From Weissella uvarum (GTDB lineage: Bacteria > Bacillota > Bacilli > Lactobacillales > Lactobacillaceae), in assembly GCF_016908785.1 (NCBI RefSeq), contig NZ_JAFBEO010000002.1, forward strand, positions 124,001-188,000: 64,000 nt of DNA, read 5' to 3'. Position 1 is the stretch's first letter. Every line of letters begins with the position of its first letter. The position numbers and the translations under genes were made by a program. This document shows positions 1 to 8,979 of the stretch, piece after piece. The notes beneath the pieces are model-generated. The model did no database searches, was not told where the DNA came from, and saw only the letters and a list, made by a program, of their open reading frames with translations.

Positions 1-1744
1 CAATCGTTTCCCATTCGTGCTTTTCAGCCCAAGTTAGTTTCTTCTTTTTAGGCGCTTCTGCTACTGGCTTAACTTCATCGGCCGGTTGTTCTGACACTGG
101 CGTTGCATTTTCCTTAGCATTCACGGGTGCATTTTCAAAGGTTGGTGCACCATACTGCTTCAAATAATCAGAGAAAAGCCCATCATAACGGCTAATCCGA
201 CCTTGACCATGCAGAATCAACAAATGATCAGCCACTTTATCCAAGAAGTAACGATCATGCGACACCGTAATGACCGTACCCACGAACTTTTGTAAATAAT
301 CTTCCAAAACCGTTAACGTACTAATATCCAAATCATTCGTTGGCTCGTCTAATAACAAAACATTTGGCGCTTGCATTAAGAGCTTAAGCAAGTAAAGCCG
401 CCGCTTTTCGCCCCCAGACAACTTACGAATCAAGGTACCATGCATCATGCTTGGAAACAAAAATTGTTCCAATAATTCTGAAACTGAGACCCGGTTACCA
501 TCTTGGTCGGTGACACTCTCAGCAACATCACTCAAATATTCAATGACCCGCTTGTCTTCAGGAATTGGCTCAGTTTGCTGCGTATAAAAAGCCATGCGGA
601 CTGTCTCACCAATATCAACAATTCCTGAATCTAATGGCTGACGTCCTGCAATCACATTCAACAAAGTTGACTTCCCAGTTCCATTTGGTCCTGTAATCCC
701 AATCCGTTGATGCGCTTGGATCAATTCATTAAAATCATCCAAGATAACTTTATCATCAAATTTCAAATCAGCATGTTCAACATTAATAACCTTTTTCCCC
801 AAGCGTGACTGTCCTAGTGACACCTCCACTTCATCATCAAGTTGCAAGGTTCCACGCTTGTCGGCAATTTCAGCAAAGCGATTTTCACGAGCCTTTTGCT
901 TAGTTGACCGGGCCTTTGTGCCCGTCTTCATCCAAGCCAATTCTTTTTTATATAATTGTTCATTTTTATGATCCGCAACCTTAGATGCGGCAACCCGTTC
1001 AGCCTTGGCTTCAACGAAAGCTTGATAGTTACCGGTATATTCATATAGATGACCGAATGAAAGTTCAAAAATACGATTCGTCACATTATCCAAGAAATAA
1101 CGATCATGCGTTACCGTCATCACGGCCCCACGATATTCACTTAGATATTTTTCCAACCAAGCAATGGAATCGAAATCCAAATGATTCGTTGGTTCATCCA
1201 ATAGCAATAAATCAGGGGCCTGAATTAGCACTTGGGCTAAGCCCACACGCTTACGTTGCCCACCAGATAATTGGCCAACTTTTAAATTCAAATCAGGCAA
1301 ATGCAATTGCGTGAGAATAGCTTTCACTTCTGATTCAGCTAGCCAAGCATCATCTTGATCCATTTGCGCTTGTAAACGCGTAAAATTAGCTTCAACTTTC
1401 TTATCCTCAGGATTGGTGGCATATGCATCCAGAGCAGCCTCATAATCACGAATCAACTGAAAAACTGGTTGTGCACCAGAAAAAATGGCATCTAGTACCT
1501 TTTTATTATCATCTAATTGTGGATCTTGTTGTAAATACCCAATCGTATAATCGTTTGGTGTCTCAATCGTGCCTGAATCGGCTGGGTTTACCCCGGCAAT
1601 GGCATTAAGGAGTGTTGTTTTTCCTGATCCATTAACCCCAATCACCCCAATCCGATCACCGGTTTCAACTAGGAATGAGACATGATCTAGTTGTGTTTTT
1701 TCACCATAGACACTGGTTAAATCTGTTGCACGTAGTTGTTTCAT
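1..1744 (-). CDS. ABC-F family ATPase (partial, C-terminus beyond window)
   Basis: Soluble tandem ATP-binding-cassette protein of the ABC-F family; relatives act on ribosomes as translation factors or resistance proteins. At least 581 codons are visible and the frame runs off the left edge. ABC1 has Walker A at residues 36-44 (GVNGSGKTT), LSGGQ at 159-163 and LLLLDEPTNHLD near 180-190. ABC2 has Walker A GPNGTGKST near 350 and LSGGE near 443. No membrane segment is present. After about residue 520 comes an Ala/Pro/Glu-rich linker, then a basic start of a C-terminal region as in Uup-like proteins. The start is the ATG at 1742-1744, just after the cca stop, with a weak AAGAAG ribosome site. Subfamily (Uup, EttA or other) is not settled. 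Confidence 0.9.
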   Translation of the reverse strand, partial: MKQLRATDLTSVYGEKTQLDHVSFLVETGDRIGVIGVNGSGKTTLLNAIAGVNPADSGTIETPNDYTIGYLQQDPQLDDNKKVLDAIFSGAQPVFQLIRDYEAALDAYATNPEDKKVEANFTRLQAQMDQDDAWLAESEVKAILTQLHLPDLNLKVGQLSGGQRKRVGLAQVLIQAPDLLLLDEPTNHLDFDSIAWLEKYLSEYRGAVMTVTHDRYFLDNVTNRIFELSFGHLYEYTGNYQAFVEAKAERVAASKVADHKNEQLYKKELAWMKTGTKARSTKQKARENRFAEIADKRGTLQLDDEVEVSLGQSRLGKKVINVEHADLKFDDKVILDDFNELIQAHQRIGITGPNGTGKSTLLNVIAGRQPLDSGIVDIGETVRMAFYTQQTEPIPEDKRVIEYLSDVAESVTDQDGNRVSVSELLEQFLFPSMMHGTLIRKLSGGEKRRLYLLKLLMQAPNVLLLDEPTNDLDISTLTVLEDYLQKFVGTVITVSHDRYFLDKVADHLLILHGQGRISRYDGLFSDYLKQYGAPTFENAPVNAKENATPVSEQPADEVKPVAEAPKKKKLTWAEKHEWETI

Positions 1745-1747
1745 AGT

Positions 1748-2965
1748 TTACTTCTTTTCTTTATTCGTTAATTCAACAATGCGATAAAGCAATGCTGTTT
1801 TATCATTAGCAATTTGGTTTTCAACGACCTCATGCTCAACCTGACTTAATAATTGCCCAATTTGCGGACCTGGTTGCATTTGTAGAGTCTGCATTAAATC
1901 CGCCCCCGTTACAGCCAATTCCTTCTTACTATGAATTGGTAAGGCATCATAACGTTGCGCCAAACGATCTGTATCCACGACTAATTCAGATAAATCAGCA
2001 ACTGCCAATGCGGTTTGAATGTCTGACCCCACGGAATAAAGCTGCCAATTTGAGACATCGTCTAAGCGCAATGCGTTCAAAAGCGTGATACTGCGGCTAG
2101 CCGTATTAATCATCTCACGACTATGCTTCCATTGGCGCAAGAAACTGGCTGTGTCATCGGGCGTCAAACCTAATTCAAAGGCGAGTAACACCCATGCTTG
2201 TTGGTCATTTGCCGGCTGGGCCTGTTTCAATAAATCCGCATAGCCCAACAAATCAATATCAGCTGCCTCTAACCCATACATATATAAATTAAGTCGTCCC
2301 CGCAAAAGTTCCAAGAGACCATAATTTGCTGCTGGTCCTTGCATCAATTTTGTAAATTCAACATTCACGCGTTCAACAGAAATATGCGCCAATAGTTGCG
2401 CATTATCTTTAATCGCGGCTTGCGTCTCTGGTTCAATTTCAAAACCTAATTGAGCAGCAAAACGAGCGGCTCGCATCATTCGTAAAGCATCTTCGTGAAA
2501 GCGTTCTTCGGGCTTACCAACTGCTCGTAAAATATGGTGTTCTAAGTCCTGTAGCCCATCAAATAAATCGACAACTGTACCATCTGGCTTTAAGGCTAAA
2601 GCATTGACCGTAAAATCACGTCGCTTTAAATCTTCCTCTAACGAACGAACAAAAGTCACTTCGTCTGGGCGCCGATAATCAGTATAATCTGATTCCGTTC
2701 GGAATGTCGTTGTTTCATATCCCTGCCCATGATCTAAAATCATGACCGTTCCATGTTCAATCCCGGTATCAACCGTCTTTTTAAATAAAGCTTTCACCTC
2801 GGCTGGAAAAGCTGACGTTGCAATATCGACATCATGGATAGGCTTGTTTAATAAGGTATCACGTACCGAGCCACCGACAAAATAAGCTTCATAACCGGCA
2901 GCTTCCAATGTTTGTAAGATTGGTAAAGCGGCTTCAAACTCCGCAGGTAATGATGCTAATTTCAT
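1748..2965 (-). CDS. cca: CCA-adding enzyme (tRNA nucleotidyltransferase)
   Basis: Adds or repairs the 3' CCA of tRNA without a nucleic-acid template. It is a class II enzyme of 405 aa, the usual length in Bacilli. Visible motifs are GGSVRD (residues 31-36), the metal-binding DVD at 45-47, RRDFTVNALAL, and EDALRMMRAARFAAQLGF, which builds the nucleotide-binding neck. There is no HD domain, as expected for this class. AGGAGAGTGCC precedes the ATG. It is transcribed into the ABC-F gene with only 3 nt between them, so the two are probably cotranscribed. Confidence 0.95.
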   Translation of the reverse strand: MKLASLPAEFEAALPILQTLEAAGYEAYFVGGSVRDTLLNKPIHDVDIATSAFPAEVKALFKKTVDTGIEHGTVMILDHGQGYETTTFRTESDYTDYRRPDEVTFVRSLEEDLKRRDFTVNALALKPDGTVVDLFDGLQDLEHHILRAVGKPEERFHEDALRMMRAARFAAQLGFEIEPETQAAIKDNAQLLAHISVERVNVEFTKLMQGPAANYGLLELLRGRLNLYMYGLEAADIDLLGYADLLKQAQPANDQQAWVLLAFELGLTPDDTASFLRQWKHSREMINTASRSITLLNALRLDDVSNWQLYSVGSDIQTALAVADLSELVVDTDRLAQRYDALPIHSKKELAVTGADLMQTLQMQPGPQIGQLLSQVEHEVVENQIANDKTALLYRIVELTNKEKK

Positions 2966-3098
2966 GGCACTCTCCTTTTAGTTGCGCATCAAGTTAATTG
3001 ATGTTATCACGTTTTAATTCTAATTCATTATAGCAGTTTTTAAGCGCCCTGCGAGCCTGGTTCCACTTAAAAAAAACAAACTAATTGTAGCATGTAGT

Positions 3099-3150
3099 AA
3101 AAAAACACATTAAACGATTCCACGCCAGCGTGTCTCATCAAATGTGTTTT
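3099..3150 (-). terminator. Rho-independent terminator after glmS
   Basis: Read on the minus strand, AAACACATT pairs with AATGTGTTT and is followed by seven T. A smaller perfect hairpin (CACGC-CA-GCGTG) sits inside the loop. It lies directly behind the glmS stop. Confidence 0.8.
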
Positions 3151-3162
3151 AGTTTAATTTGT

Positions 3163-4977
3163 TTATTGCACAGTCACTGACTTAGCCAAGTTACGAGGAT
3201 GGTCAACATCCAAACCACGTAGCTTTGAAGTATAGTAAGCAAGTAATTGTGTTGGTACAACCGCTAGCAATGGCGCTAGCAATGGATCAACATCTGGCAA
3301 AACATAGCCATTGTCACCATCTTCAGCCAAAGCCTTAGTTGTAATTGTGTAAGTATTTGCACCACGTGCTTCAGTTTCAGCAATATTACCACGAACCAAA
3401 CCAGCCGTCTTTGGTTGCGTCATCAAAGCAATAACTGGTGTACCATCTTCAATCAATGCCAAAGTACCATGCTTCAATTCACCAGCGGCAAATCCTTCAG
3501 CTTGTACATATGAAACTTCCTTAAGCTTCAAGGCAGCTTCAAGAGATACATCCGCATCAGCACCACGGCCAATGTAGAAAGTGCTGTGAGCTGGAACAAG
3601 CAACTTTTGTGCGACTTCTTCGAAGACAGCCTTATCGTCAACAATTGCTTGAATATCAACCGCAATCTTTGATAGTTCTTGTTCAAGATCTAGATCAGTC
3701 CGATCTGATAATGCATAGGCCAAAATAGATTGCAAGGCAACTTGGGCAACATACGCCTTAGTTGAAGCCACGGCAATTTCTGGTCCAGCATACAAAGGCA
3801 ATGCATAAGTAGCTTCACGCCACAAAGTTGACTTTTCAACGTTAGTCATCGTCAATGACTTGAAGCCAGCACGGTTAACGTTTTGCAAAACTTCACGTGA
3901 GTCAGCTGTTTCCCCAGATTGTGAAAGGAAGATAAAGAATGGCTTGTCTGAAAGTAGTGGTTGCTCATAAGCAAATTCTGAAGAAACATGCACTTCAGTT
4001 GGTACACCAGCCCACTTTTCAAACATCCGCGCACCAATCAAACCAGCATGGTAAGATGTTCCAGCTGCAATGATATAAATACGATCAGATGCCTTAACGT
4101 CCTCAAGCAATTGATCACCAATCAAAATTTCACCATTATCACCAAAATACTTATCAAGCAAGCGACGAATGGCAACTGGTTGCTCATCGATTTCCTTAAG
4201 CATGTAGTACTCGTAAGTACCCTTATCAGTTTCAGAAGCATCAATATCCACATGGAATGGTTCACGATGAATTTCGTTACCATCCTTATCGAACAGTTGA
4301 ACAGATTCTGGCTTAATAATACCAATTTCATCGTCATTTAATTCAATGAAGTCGTGCGTTTCATCAAGCATGGCAACCGCATCAGAAGTTACAACATTGA
4401 AGTCTTTTCCAATTCCAATCAAAAGTGGTGACTTACGCTTAGCAACATACATCGTGTCAGGCTCTTGGTCATCCATCAACAAGAAACCGTACGCTGAATT
4501 ATCAGCCAAAAGACTAGTCATCTTTTGCAAAGCATCAAACGTAGAAAGTCCTTCATCAACAAACTTAGCCACCAATTGCACGGCCACTTCTGTGTCAGTA
4601 TCAGAAACAAATGGTACATCTGTTAAATACTTATGCTTCAATTCAAGATAGTTTTCAATCACCCCGTTGTGCACAAGATAGAAGCGCTCGTTGGCACTAC
4701 GTTGTGGGTGTGCATTTTCAACAGATGGGCTACCATGTGTGGCCCAACGAGTGTGAGCAATACCAGATGTTCCCTTAACTTCAGAACGATCGACCAAATC
4801 AGCTAATTCAGAGACACGGCCCTTTTCTTTCACCCATTGGTCCTCGTTATCAGCAACATCAGGCACAAAGATACCAGCTGAATCATAACCCCGGTACTCT
4901 AGCTTTTGTAGTCCTTTCAAAAGGATTGGCGCTGATTGATAATTTAATCCAGTATAACCAACAATTCCACAATACAT
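3163..4977 (-). CDS. glmS: Glutamine--fructose-6-phosphate aminotransferase (isomerizing)
   Basis: Makes glucosamine-6-phosphate from fructose-6-phosphate and glutamine, the first step to UDP-GlcNAc. It has 604 aa, the usual length. The class II glutaminase domain covers about 1-220 (HTRWATHG visible), followed by two SIS sugar-isomerase domains (about 285-420 and 455-590) and the C-terminal PRNLAKSVTVQ with the active-site Lys599. The start is odd: the protein reads Met-Tyr-Cys-Gly-Ile-Val-Gly, so the nucleophile is residue 3, whereas the family starts Met-Cys. The ATG at 4975-4977 has a good AAGGAG 9-10 nt upstream and no other start codon fits. Three GntR/NagR-type sites lie upstream and the gene is monocistronic. 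Confidence 0.96.
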   Translation of the reverse strand: MYCGIVGYTGLNYQSAPILLKGLQKLEYRGYDSAGIFVPDVADNEDQWVKEKGRVSELADLVDRSEVKGTSGIAHTRWATHGSPSVENAHPQRSANERFYLVHNGVIENYLELKHKYLTDVPFVSDTDTEVAVQLVAKFVDEGLSTFDALQKMTSLLADNSAYGFLLMDDQEPDTMYVAKRKSPLLIGIGKDFNVVTSDAVAMLDETHDFIELNDDEIGIIKPESVQLFDKDGNEIHREPFHVDIDASETDKGTYEYYMLKEIDEQPVAIRRLLDKYFGDNGEILIGDQLLEDVKASDRIYIIAAGTSYHAGLIGARMFEKWAGVPTEVHVSSEFAYEQPLLSDKPFFIFLSQSGETADSREVLQNVNRAGFKSLTMTNVEKSTLWREATYALPLYAGPEIAVASTKAYVAQVALQSILAYALSDRTDLDLEQELSKIAVDIQAIVDDKAVFEEVAQKLLVPAHSTFYIGRGADADVSLEAALKLKEVSYVQAEGFAAGELKHGTLALIEDGTPVIALMTQPKTAGLVRGNIAETEARGANTYTITTKALAEDGDNGYVLPDVDPLLAPLLAVVPTQLLAYYTSKLRGLDVDHPRNLAKSVTVQ

Positions 4978-5027
4978 ATTTATAATCTCCTTACCTAGAA
5001 GCTTTTACTTTTATTATTACAAACTTC

Positions 5028-5057
5028 ATTGTAACAGAGCTAAAATGGTATAGTCAA
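5028..5057 (-). promoter_or_regulatory. glmS promoter
   Basis: On the minus strand TTGACT (5052-5057) and TACAAT (5028-5033) are separated by 18 nt. The -35 box overlaps the first NagR-like operator, a position that suits repression. Confidence 0.65.
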
Positions 5058-5058
5058 C
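5044..5058 (-). promoter_or_regulatory. Putative NagR/GntR operator copy 1
   Basis: AATGGTATAGTCAAC on the plus strand resembles the ATTGGTATAGACCAAT-like operators bound by the amino-sugar regulator NagR (GntR family) in Bacilli. It overlaps the glmS -35 box. The regulator assignment comes from motif resemblance only. Confidence 0.55.
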
Positions 5059-5072
5059 AAAATATCGTTTGG

Positions 5073-5088
5073 ATTGGTATAGAACAAA
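5073..5088 (-). promoter_or_regulatory. Putative NagR/GntR operator copy 2
   Basis: ATTGGTATAGAACAAA shares the ATTGGTATAGA core and lies about 30 bp upstream of copy 1, roughly three helical turns. Confidence 0.6.
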
Positions 5089-5122
5089 CATTGAAAAGCT
5101 TTGTTGCCAGGACCTGTTTTCA

Positions 5123-5138
5123 AATTGGTATATACGAA
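5123..5138 (-). promoter_or_regulatory. Putative NagR/GntR operator copy 3
   Basis: AATTGGTATATACGAA repeats the core, about 50 bp upstream of copy 2. It abuts the terminator of the LCP gene, so the glmS control region fills the whole gap. Confidence 0.5.
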
Positions 5139-5170
5139 AAAGAACGTGAACCAAATTTGGTTCACGCTCT
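5137..5170 (-). terminator. Terminator after the LCP gene
   Basis: CGTGAACCAAATTTGGTTCACG is an 11-bp perfect dyad (5145-5166, quoted here as its two arms CGTGAACCAAA and TTTGGTTCACG), followed on the minus strand by TTCTTTTT. Confidence 0.8.
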
Positions 5171-5191
5171 TTTACCCTAATTGCCTAGCGT

Positions 5192-6514
5192 TCAATTCGT
5201 ATTTTGACCAACAACTTCACCAGTATTTGTATCAGCAGTTTGCGCTGCAACATCTGTTGAATCTTGTCCAGTTGACAACTGCATTGACTCCGTCAATGTT
5301 GGTACACCGGCACTTTGGATATCAGCATCAGAAATATTTCCTGAATACAAATTACCTGTTTCCTTCTTTGGTAAATCAAGTGACTTACGCAAAACATCGG
5401 TGGCACGTTGTTGTTCACCACGATAAACAACTTCAGTTGATCCAGAAGATAGTGAATAACTATTTCCTTGGATATGGTCTGATTTGATTTCTTGCGTTGC
5501 ACCAAGATACTTCATACCAATTTTCATAACTTGGCTAAACTTCATATCAGTTTGCGTAGACTTTCCAATCTCTTCAATAAAGTTACTTGAAAGCACCTTA
5601 GTTGGATCCTTTTTAATCTTATCCAAGATACCTTGCATCACTAAGCGTTGACGCTCTTGACGACCGTAATCACCGTTTGGATCAGCATAACGCATTCTTG
5701 AGAAAGCGAGCGCAGCCTTTCCATCCATTGTGTCATACGTCTTCTTTTGACCATCTTTACCAGTGTGTGAGTATGTCGATGATCCCTTGGTAAAGTCGTA
5801 AAGGTTTCCTGGATCAGCATGAGCTGTATCCGGGTTAAAACTAAATGTTAGCGGTGACTTCACTTGAATCCCACCAACTTGATTAACAACCTTTTCAAGA
5901 CCACCCATATTCACGAGGGCATAGAAATCAATTGGTACATTTAACCAATTTTGAACGGTTTGAATTGTTGTAGCAGCCGAACCGTCTTCATAAGCCCCAT
6001 TAATCTTACTTGGGAACTGATTCTCAAAGCCAGGAATGGCAACCAATGTATCACGAGGAATTGACATAATCGTTGTCTTCTTTTCCTTTGGATTAACCGT
6101 TACCAACATCATTGAATCAGTCCGTCCCTTATAATCACGTCCCAATTCACCTGTGTCTGTTCCAAGCAACAAAACTGAGAAAGGCTTACCCTCTTTCAAA
6201 ATTTTGTCAACATCACGTGCTTTTTGAATTTTAGCCGGCTTATATGAATTATCAGCAGCATTCTTCGACTTGGCATATAATGCTCCGGCAGCACATACGA
6301 GGACAATAATTAAGGCGATTAGTACTAACCATAACCAACGCCAAGGACGACGTTTCTTTTGTTTCGGTTCTTTCGGCGCTTTTGAGTGTTTAGGACCTTT
6401 TGAACTAATCTCTTCACGTGTATTTTTGGCTTTCTCACCATTCTCATCCGCCCGTCGTTGCATGTCCTCTTCATGCTTTCGACGTTCAGATCTTGATTGA
6501 TACTCGTTTGCCAT
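5192..6514 (-). CDS. LytR-CpsA-Psr (LCP) family protein
   Basis: Membrane-anchored phosphotransferase family that joins teichoic acids or capsule polymers from lipid carriers to peptidoglycan. It has 440 aa. A charged cytoplasmic segment (about 1-58) is followed by one transmembrane helix near 60-82. The LCP domain starts near 115 with LLLGTDTG, then RTDSMMLVTVNP and SIPRDTL, which contain conserved acidic and arginine residues of the pyrophosphate site. The Ser/Thr/Asp-rich tail after about 390 is probably disordered. It lies alone between terminators. Which polymer it handles cannot be told from sequence. Confidence 0.92.
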   Translation of the reverse strand: MANEYQSRSERRKHEEDMQRRADENGEKAKNTREEISSKGPKHSKAPKEPKQKKRRPWRWLWLVLIALIIVLVCAAGALYAKSKNAADNSYKPAKIQKARDVDKILKEGKPFSVLLLGTDTGELGRDYKGRTDSMMLVTVNPKEKKTTIMSIPRDTLVAIPGFENQFPSKINGAYEDGSAATTIQTVQNWLNVPIDFYALVNMGGLEKVVNQVGGIQVKSPLTFSFNPDTAHADPGNLYDFTKGSSTYSHTGKDGQKKTYDTMDGKAALAFSRMRYADPNGDYGRQERQRLVMQGILDKIKKDPTKVLSSNFIEEIGKSTQTDMKFSQVMKIGMKYLGATQEIKSDHIQGNSYSLSSGSTEVVYRGEQQRATDVLRKSLDLPKKETGNLYSGNISDADIQSAGVPTLTESMQLSTGQDSTDVAAQTADTNTGEVVGQNTN

Positions 6515-6601
6515 GATTAAATCCTCATTTCAATTTCTTATCATTCACTTTACTTTATGAACATAATAGGAATATTCTACCACAATCATATTAAAGAATA
6601 C

Positions 6602-6640
6602 ATAAAAAAAGCACATCGCCCTTTTGGGCCATGTGCTTGA
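6602..6640 (-). terminator. Terminator after frr
   Basis: On the minus strand the stem AGCACATGGCCC/GGGCGATGTGCT with an AAAA loop is followed by seven T. It closes the tsf-pyrH-frr unit. Confidence 0.85.
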
Positions 6641-6643
6641 AAA

Positions 6644-7201
6644 TTAAATTGTTAACAATTCTTTTTCCTTTTCGGCTGAAATCTCGTCCACGCGCTTAAC
6701 GCCAAGGTCAGTCGCCTTTTGGATGTCATCTTCTAATTGATGTGCTTCATCTTCTGAAATTTCACTATCTTTCAAAGCCTTCTTAACGGCATCCATAGCA
6801 TCACGCCGAGCTGAACGCACCGCAACCTTAGACTTCTCAGCAACTCCCTTAACTTCTTTAGCTAAGTCTTTACGACTTTCTTCTGTTAAAGCAGGGATTA
6901 CCAAACGAATGACAGAACCGTCATTAGCTGGTGTTAAGCCAAGATCAGCTGAGAAAATTGCTTGTTCAATATTCTTTAAAGCTGACTTATCAAAAGGTGT
7001 AATCAACAATACTCGTGCTTCAGGCACAGTAATTGATGCGATTTGGTTCAATGGCGTTTCTGCGCCATAATATTCAACATTTACGCCTCGCAAAATTGAA
7101 GGATTAGCCACACCAGCGCGAATTTCGCTTAATTCACGTTGTAATGAATCTGTGGCTTTTTCCATCTTTTCATTTGCTTGCTCAACAATTTTGTTCGCCA
7201 T
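6644..7201 (-). CDS. frr: Ribosome recycling factor
   Basis: Works with EF-G to split post-termination ribosomes. It has 185 aa, the normal length, with the typical three-helix-bundle sequence: [12 protein letters not shown] near the N-terminus, [19 protein letters not shown] in the middle, and [17 protein letters not shown] in the last bundle helices. Its ATG overlaps the pyrH stop by one base (TAATG), indicating translational coupling. The order tsf-pyrH-frr is conserved in Firmicutes, but the uppS-cdsA genes that often follow are absent here. Confidence 0.97.
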   Translation of the reverse strand: MANKIVEQANEKMEKATDSLQRELSEIRAGVANPSILRGVNVEYYGAETPLNQIASITVPEARVLLITPFDKSALKNIEQAIFSADLGLTPANDGSVIRLVIPALTEESRKDLAKEVKGVAEKSKVAVRSARRDAMDAVKKALKDSEISEDEAHQLEDDIQKATDLGVKRVDEISAEKEKELLTI

Positions 7202-7926
7202 TAATGCTTTGCCTCCACTGTTGTTCCAACATTGTCACCTTCAACAACTCGCTTAATATTGCCTTGGGTGTTCATGTTGAAAATAACTAAGTTAATATCA
7301 TTATCTCTTGCCAAGGTTGAAGCAGTTGAGTCCATAACCTTAAGATCTTTTTCTAAAATATCTTCATGGGTCAATGATTCAAACATCTTTGCATCAGGAT
7401 TTGTCCGTGGATCGTCTGAATAAACGCCATCAACACCGTTCTTTGCCATCAAGATGGCTTCGGCATTAATCTCGGCTGCACGCAAAGCTGCAGTCGTATC
7501 GGTTGAGAAATATGGTGAGCCAGTTCCAGCTCCAAAAATAACAACCCGACCCTTTTCAAGATGACGGACAGCCTTACGACGGACATATGGTTCGGCGACT
7601 TGCCGCATTTCAATGGCCGTTTGAACCCGAGTTGGTACATTAGCAGTTTCTAATGCATCCTGCAAGGCAAGTGCATTCATAGTCGTTCCAAGCATGCCAA
7701 CGTAATCAGCTTGAGCTCGTTCCATCCCCATTTGTGCGCCTGCTTCACCACGCCATAAGTTGCCACCTCCGACAACAATCGCGATTTCGATGCCTAGTTC
7801 ATATACGTCCTTAATTTCAGACGCAACCCGCGTGACGGTTTCAGGATCAATTCCAAAACCACGCTCACCTGCCAAGGCTTCCCCAGACAACTTTAATAGA
7901 ATTCGCTTGTATTTAACATTTGACAT
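7201..7926 (-). CDS. pyrH: UMP kinase
   Basis: Phosphorylates UMP to UDP for pyrimidine nucleotide supply; cytoplasmic hexamer of the amino-acid-kinase fold. At 241 aa it is full length. Visible are the N-terminal [11 protein letters not shown], the glycine-rich [21 protein letters not shown]-like UMP-binding residues ([16 protein letters not shown]), and [17 protein letters not shown]. It lies between tsf and frr, with 26 nt to tsf and a one-base overlap with frr. Confidence 0.97.
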   Translation of the reverse strand: MSNVKYKRILLKLSGEALAGERGFGIDPETVTRVASEIKDVYELGIEIAIVVGGGNLWRGEAGAQMGMERAQADYVGMLGTTMNALALQDALETANVPTRVQTAIEMRQVAEPYVRRKAVRHLEKGRVVIFGAGTGSPYFSTDTTAALRAAEINAEAILMAKNGVDGVYSDDPRTNPDAKMFESLTHEDILEKDLKVMDSTASTLARDNDINLVIFNMNTQGNIKRVVEGDNVGTTVEAKH

Positions 7927-7952
7927 GATTTATCTCGATTCTTCGTTTAGGC

Positions 7953-8828
7953 TTAGCCCATTTGTGCTGCAACTTCAGCGGCAAAGTCGTTTTCAGCCTT
8001 TTCCATACCTTCACCAACTTCGTAACGGACGAAGTCAACTACCTTACCACCCTTAGCAGCAACGTAAGCTTCAACAGTTTCCTTACCATCACCCTTAACG
8101 AATGGTTGGTCATTCAATGAAATTTCAGCTAGGTACTTGTGCAAACGTCCTTCAACCATCTTTTCCTTGATGTTTTCTGGCTTACCTTCAAGGTCTTCAG
8201 CATTCATCAAGACTTCCTTTTCATGTGCTAATACGTCAGCAGGAACGTCTTGGCTGGCAAGATACTTAGGGTTGATGGCTGCAACGTGCATAGCAACGTC
8301 CTTGGCAGTTGCTTCATCAGCACCTTCCAAAACAACAACAGCAGAGATACGTCCACCCATGTGTGAGTATGATGCCATCACTTGGTTAGCACCCTTCTTT
8401 AGGATCTTAAAGCGACGCAAAGTAATCTTTTCACCAGTCACTTGAGTTGTGTGGATGATCAATTCATTCATTGTTTGACCATCAACATCCAAGTTCAAAG
8501 CTTCTTCAACATCAGCTGGTTCCTTTTCAACGATTGTTTGTGCAACAGTATGCAACAAATCGTTAAATTCTTTGTTTCCAGCCACGAAATCAGTTTGTGA
8601 GTTCAATTCGATGATAGCAGCCTTGTCGCCTTCTTCAGCAACATATGTCATACCTTCAGCAGCAACGGCATCAGCTTTCTTAGCAGCCTTGGCCATTCCC
8701 TTTTCACGCAAGGCATCAACAGCCTTTTCCATGTCACCTTCAGTTTCAACTAAGGCCTTCTTGGCGTCCATCATTCCGACACCAGTCATTTCACGTAATT
8801 CTTTAACTTGAGCAGCTTTAATTGCCAT
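7953..8828 (-). CDS. tsf: Elongation factor Ts
   Basis: Nucleotide exchange factor for EF-Tu. It has 291 aa, the normal size. The N-terminal UBA-like region with [17 protein letters not shown] is the family signature and SQTDFVAGN opens the core domain. AAGGAG lies 7-8 nt before the ATG. A terminator separates it from the upstream rpsB, so rpsB and tsf are probably only partly cotranscribed; pyrH and frr follow directly. Confidence 0.97.
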   Translation of the reverse strand: MAIKAAQVKELREMTGVGMMDAKKALVETEGDMEKAVDALREKGMAKAAKKADAVAAEGMTYVAEEGDKAAIIELNSQTDFVAGNKEFNDLLHTVAQTIVEKEPADVEEALNLDVDGQTMNELIIHTTQVTGEKITLRRFKILKKGANQVMASYSHMGGRISAVVVLEGADEATAKDVAMHVAAINPKYLASQDVPADVLAHEKEVLMNAEDLEGKPENIKEKMVEGRLHKYLAEISLNDQPFVKGDGKETVEAYVAAKGGKVVDFVRYEVGEGMEKAENDFAAEVAAQMG

Positions 8829-8941
8829 GTTGTGTTCTCCTTAATAAATGCATAATTTTATCTAATTCAGTATAACTGAAATCACTATAAATTTCTAGCA
8901 ATTCCGTTAGATTAGTCATAAAACCCACGATTTTTTGACAC

Positions 8942-8973
8942 AAAAAAACTACAAGCCAAAGCTTGTAGTTTTT
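8942..8973 (-). terminator. Terminator between rpsB and tsf
   Basis: On the minus strand AAACTACAAGC/GCTTGTAGTTT is followed by seven T. It would uncouple S2 from EF-Ts expression; readthrough is possible. Confidence 0.75.
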
Positions 8974-8979
8974 AGTAGA

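Noticed and set aside
4981-5140. glmS ribozyme upstream of glmS
   Set aside because: I see no conserved ribozyme core or the paired elements; the region is instead filled with repeated ATTGGTATA operators and a promoter.
5101-5487. Plus-strand open frame of 128 codons across the end of the LCP gene and the glmS control region
   Set aside because: It runs antisense to a well-supported gene, crosses the terminator, has no ribosome site and an implausible composition.
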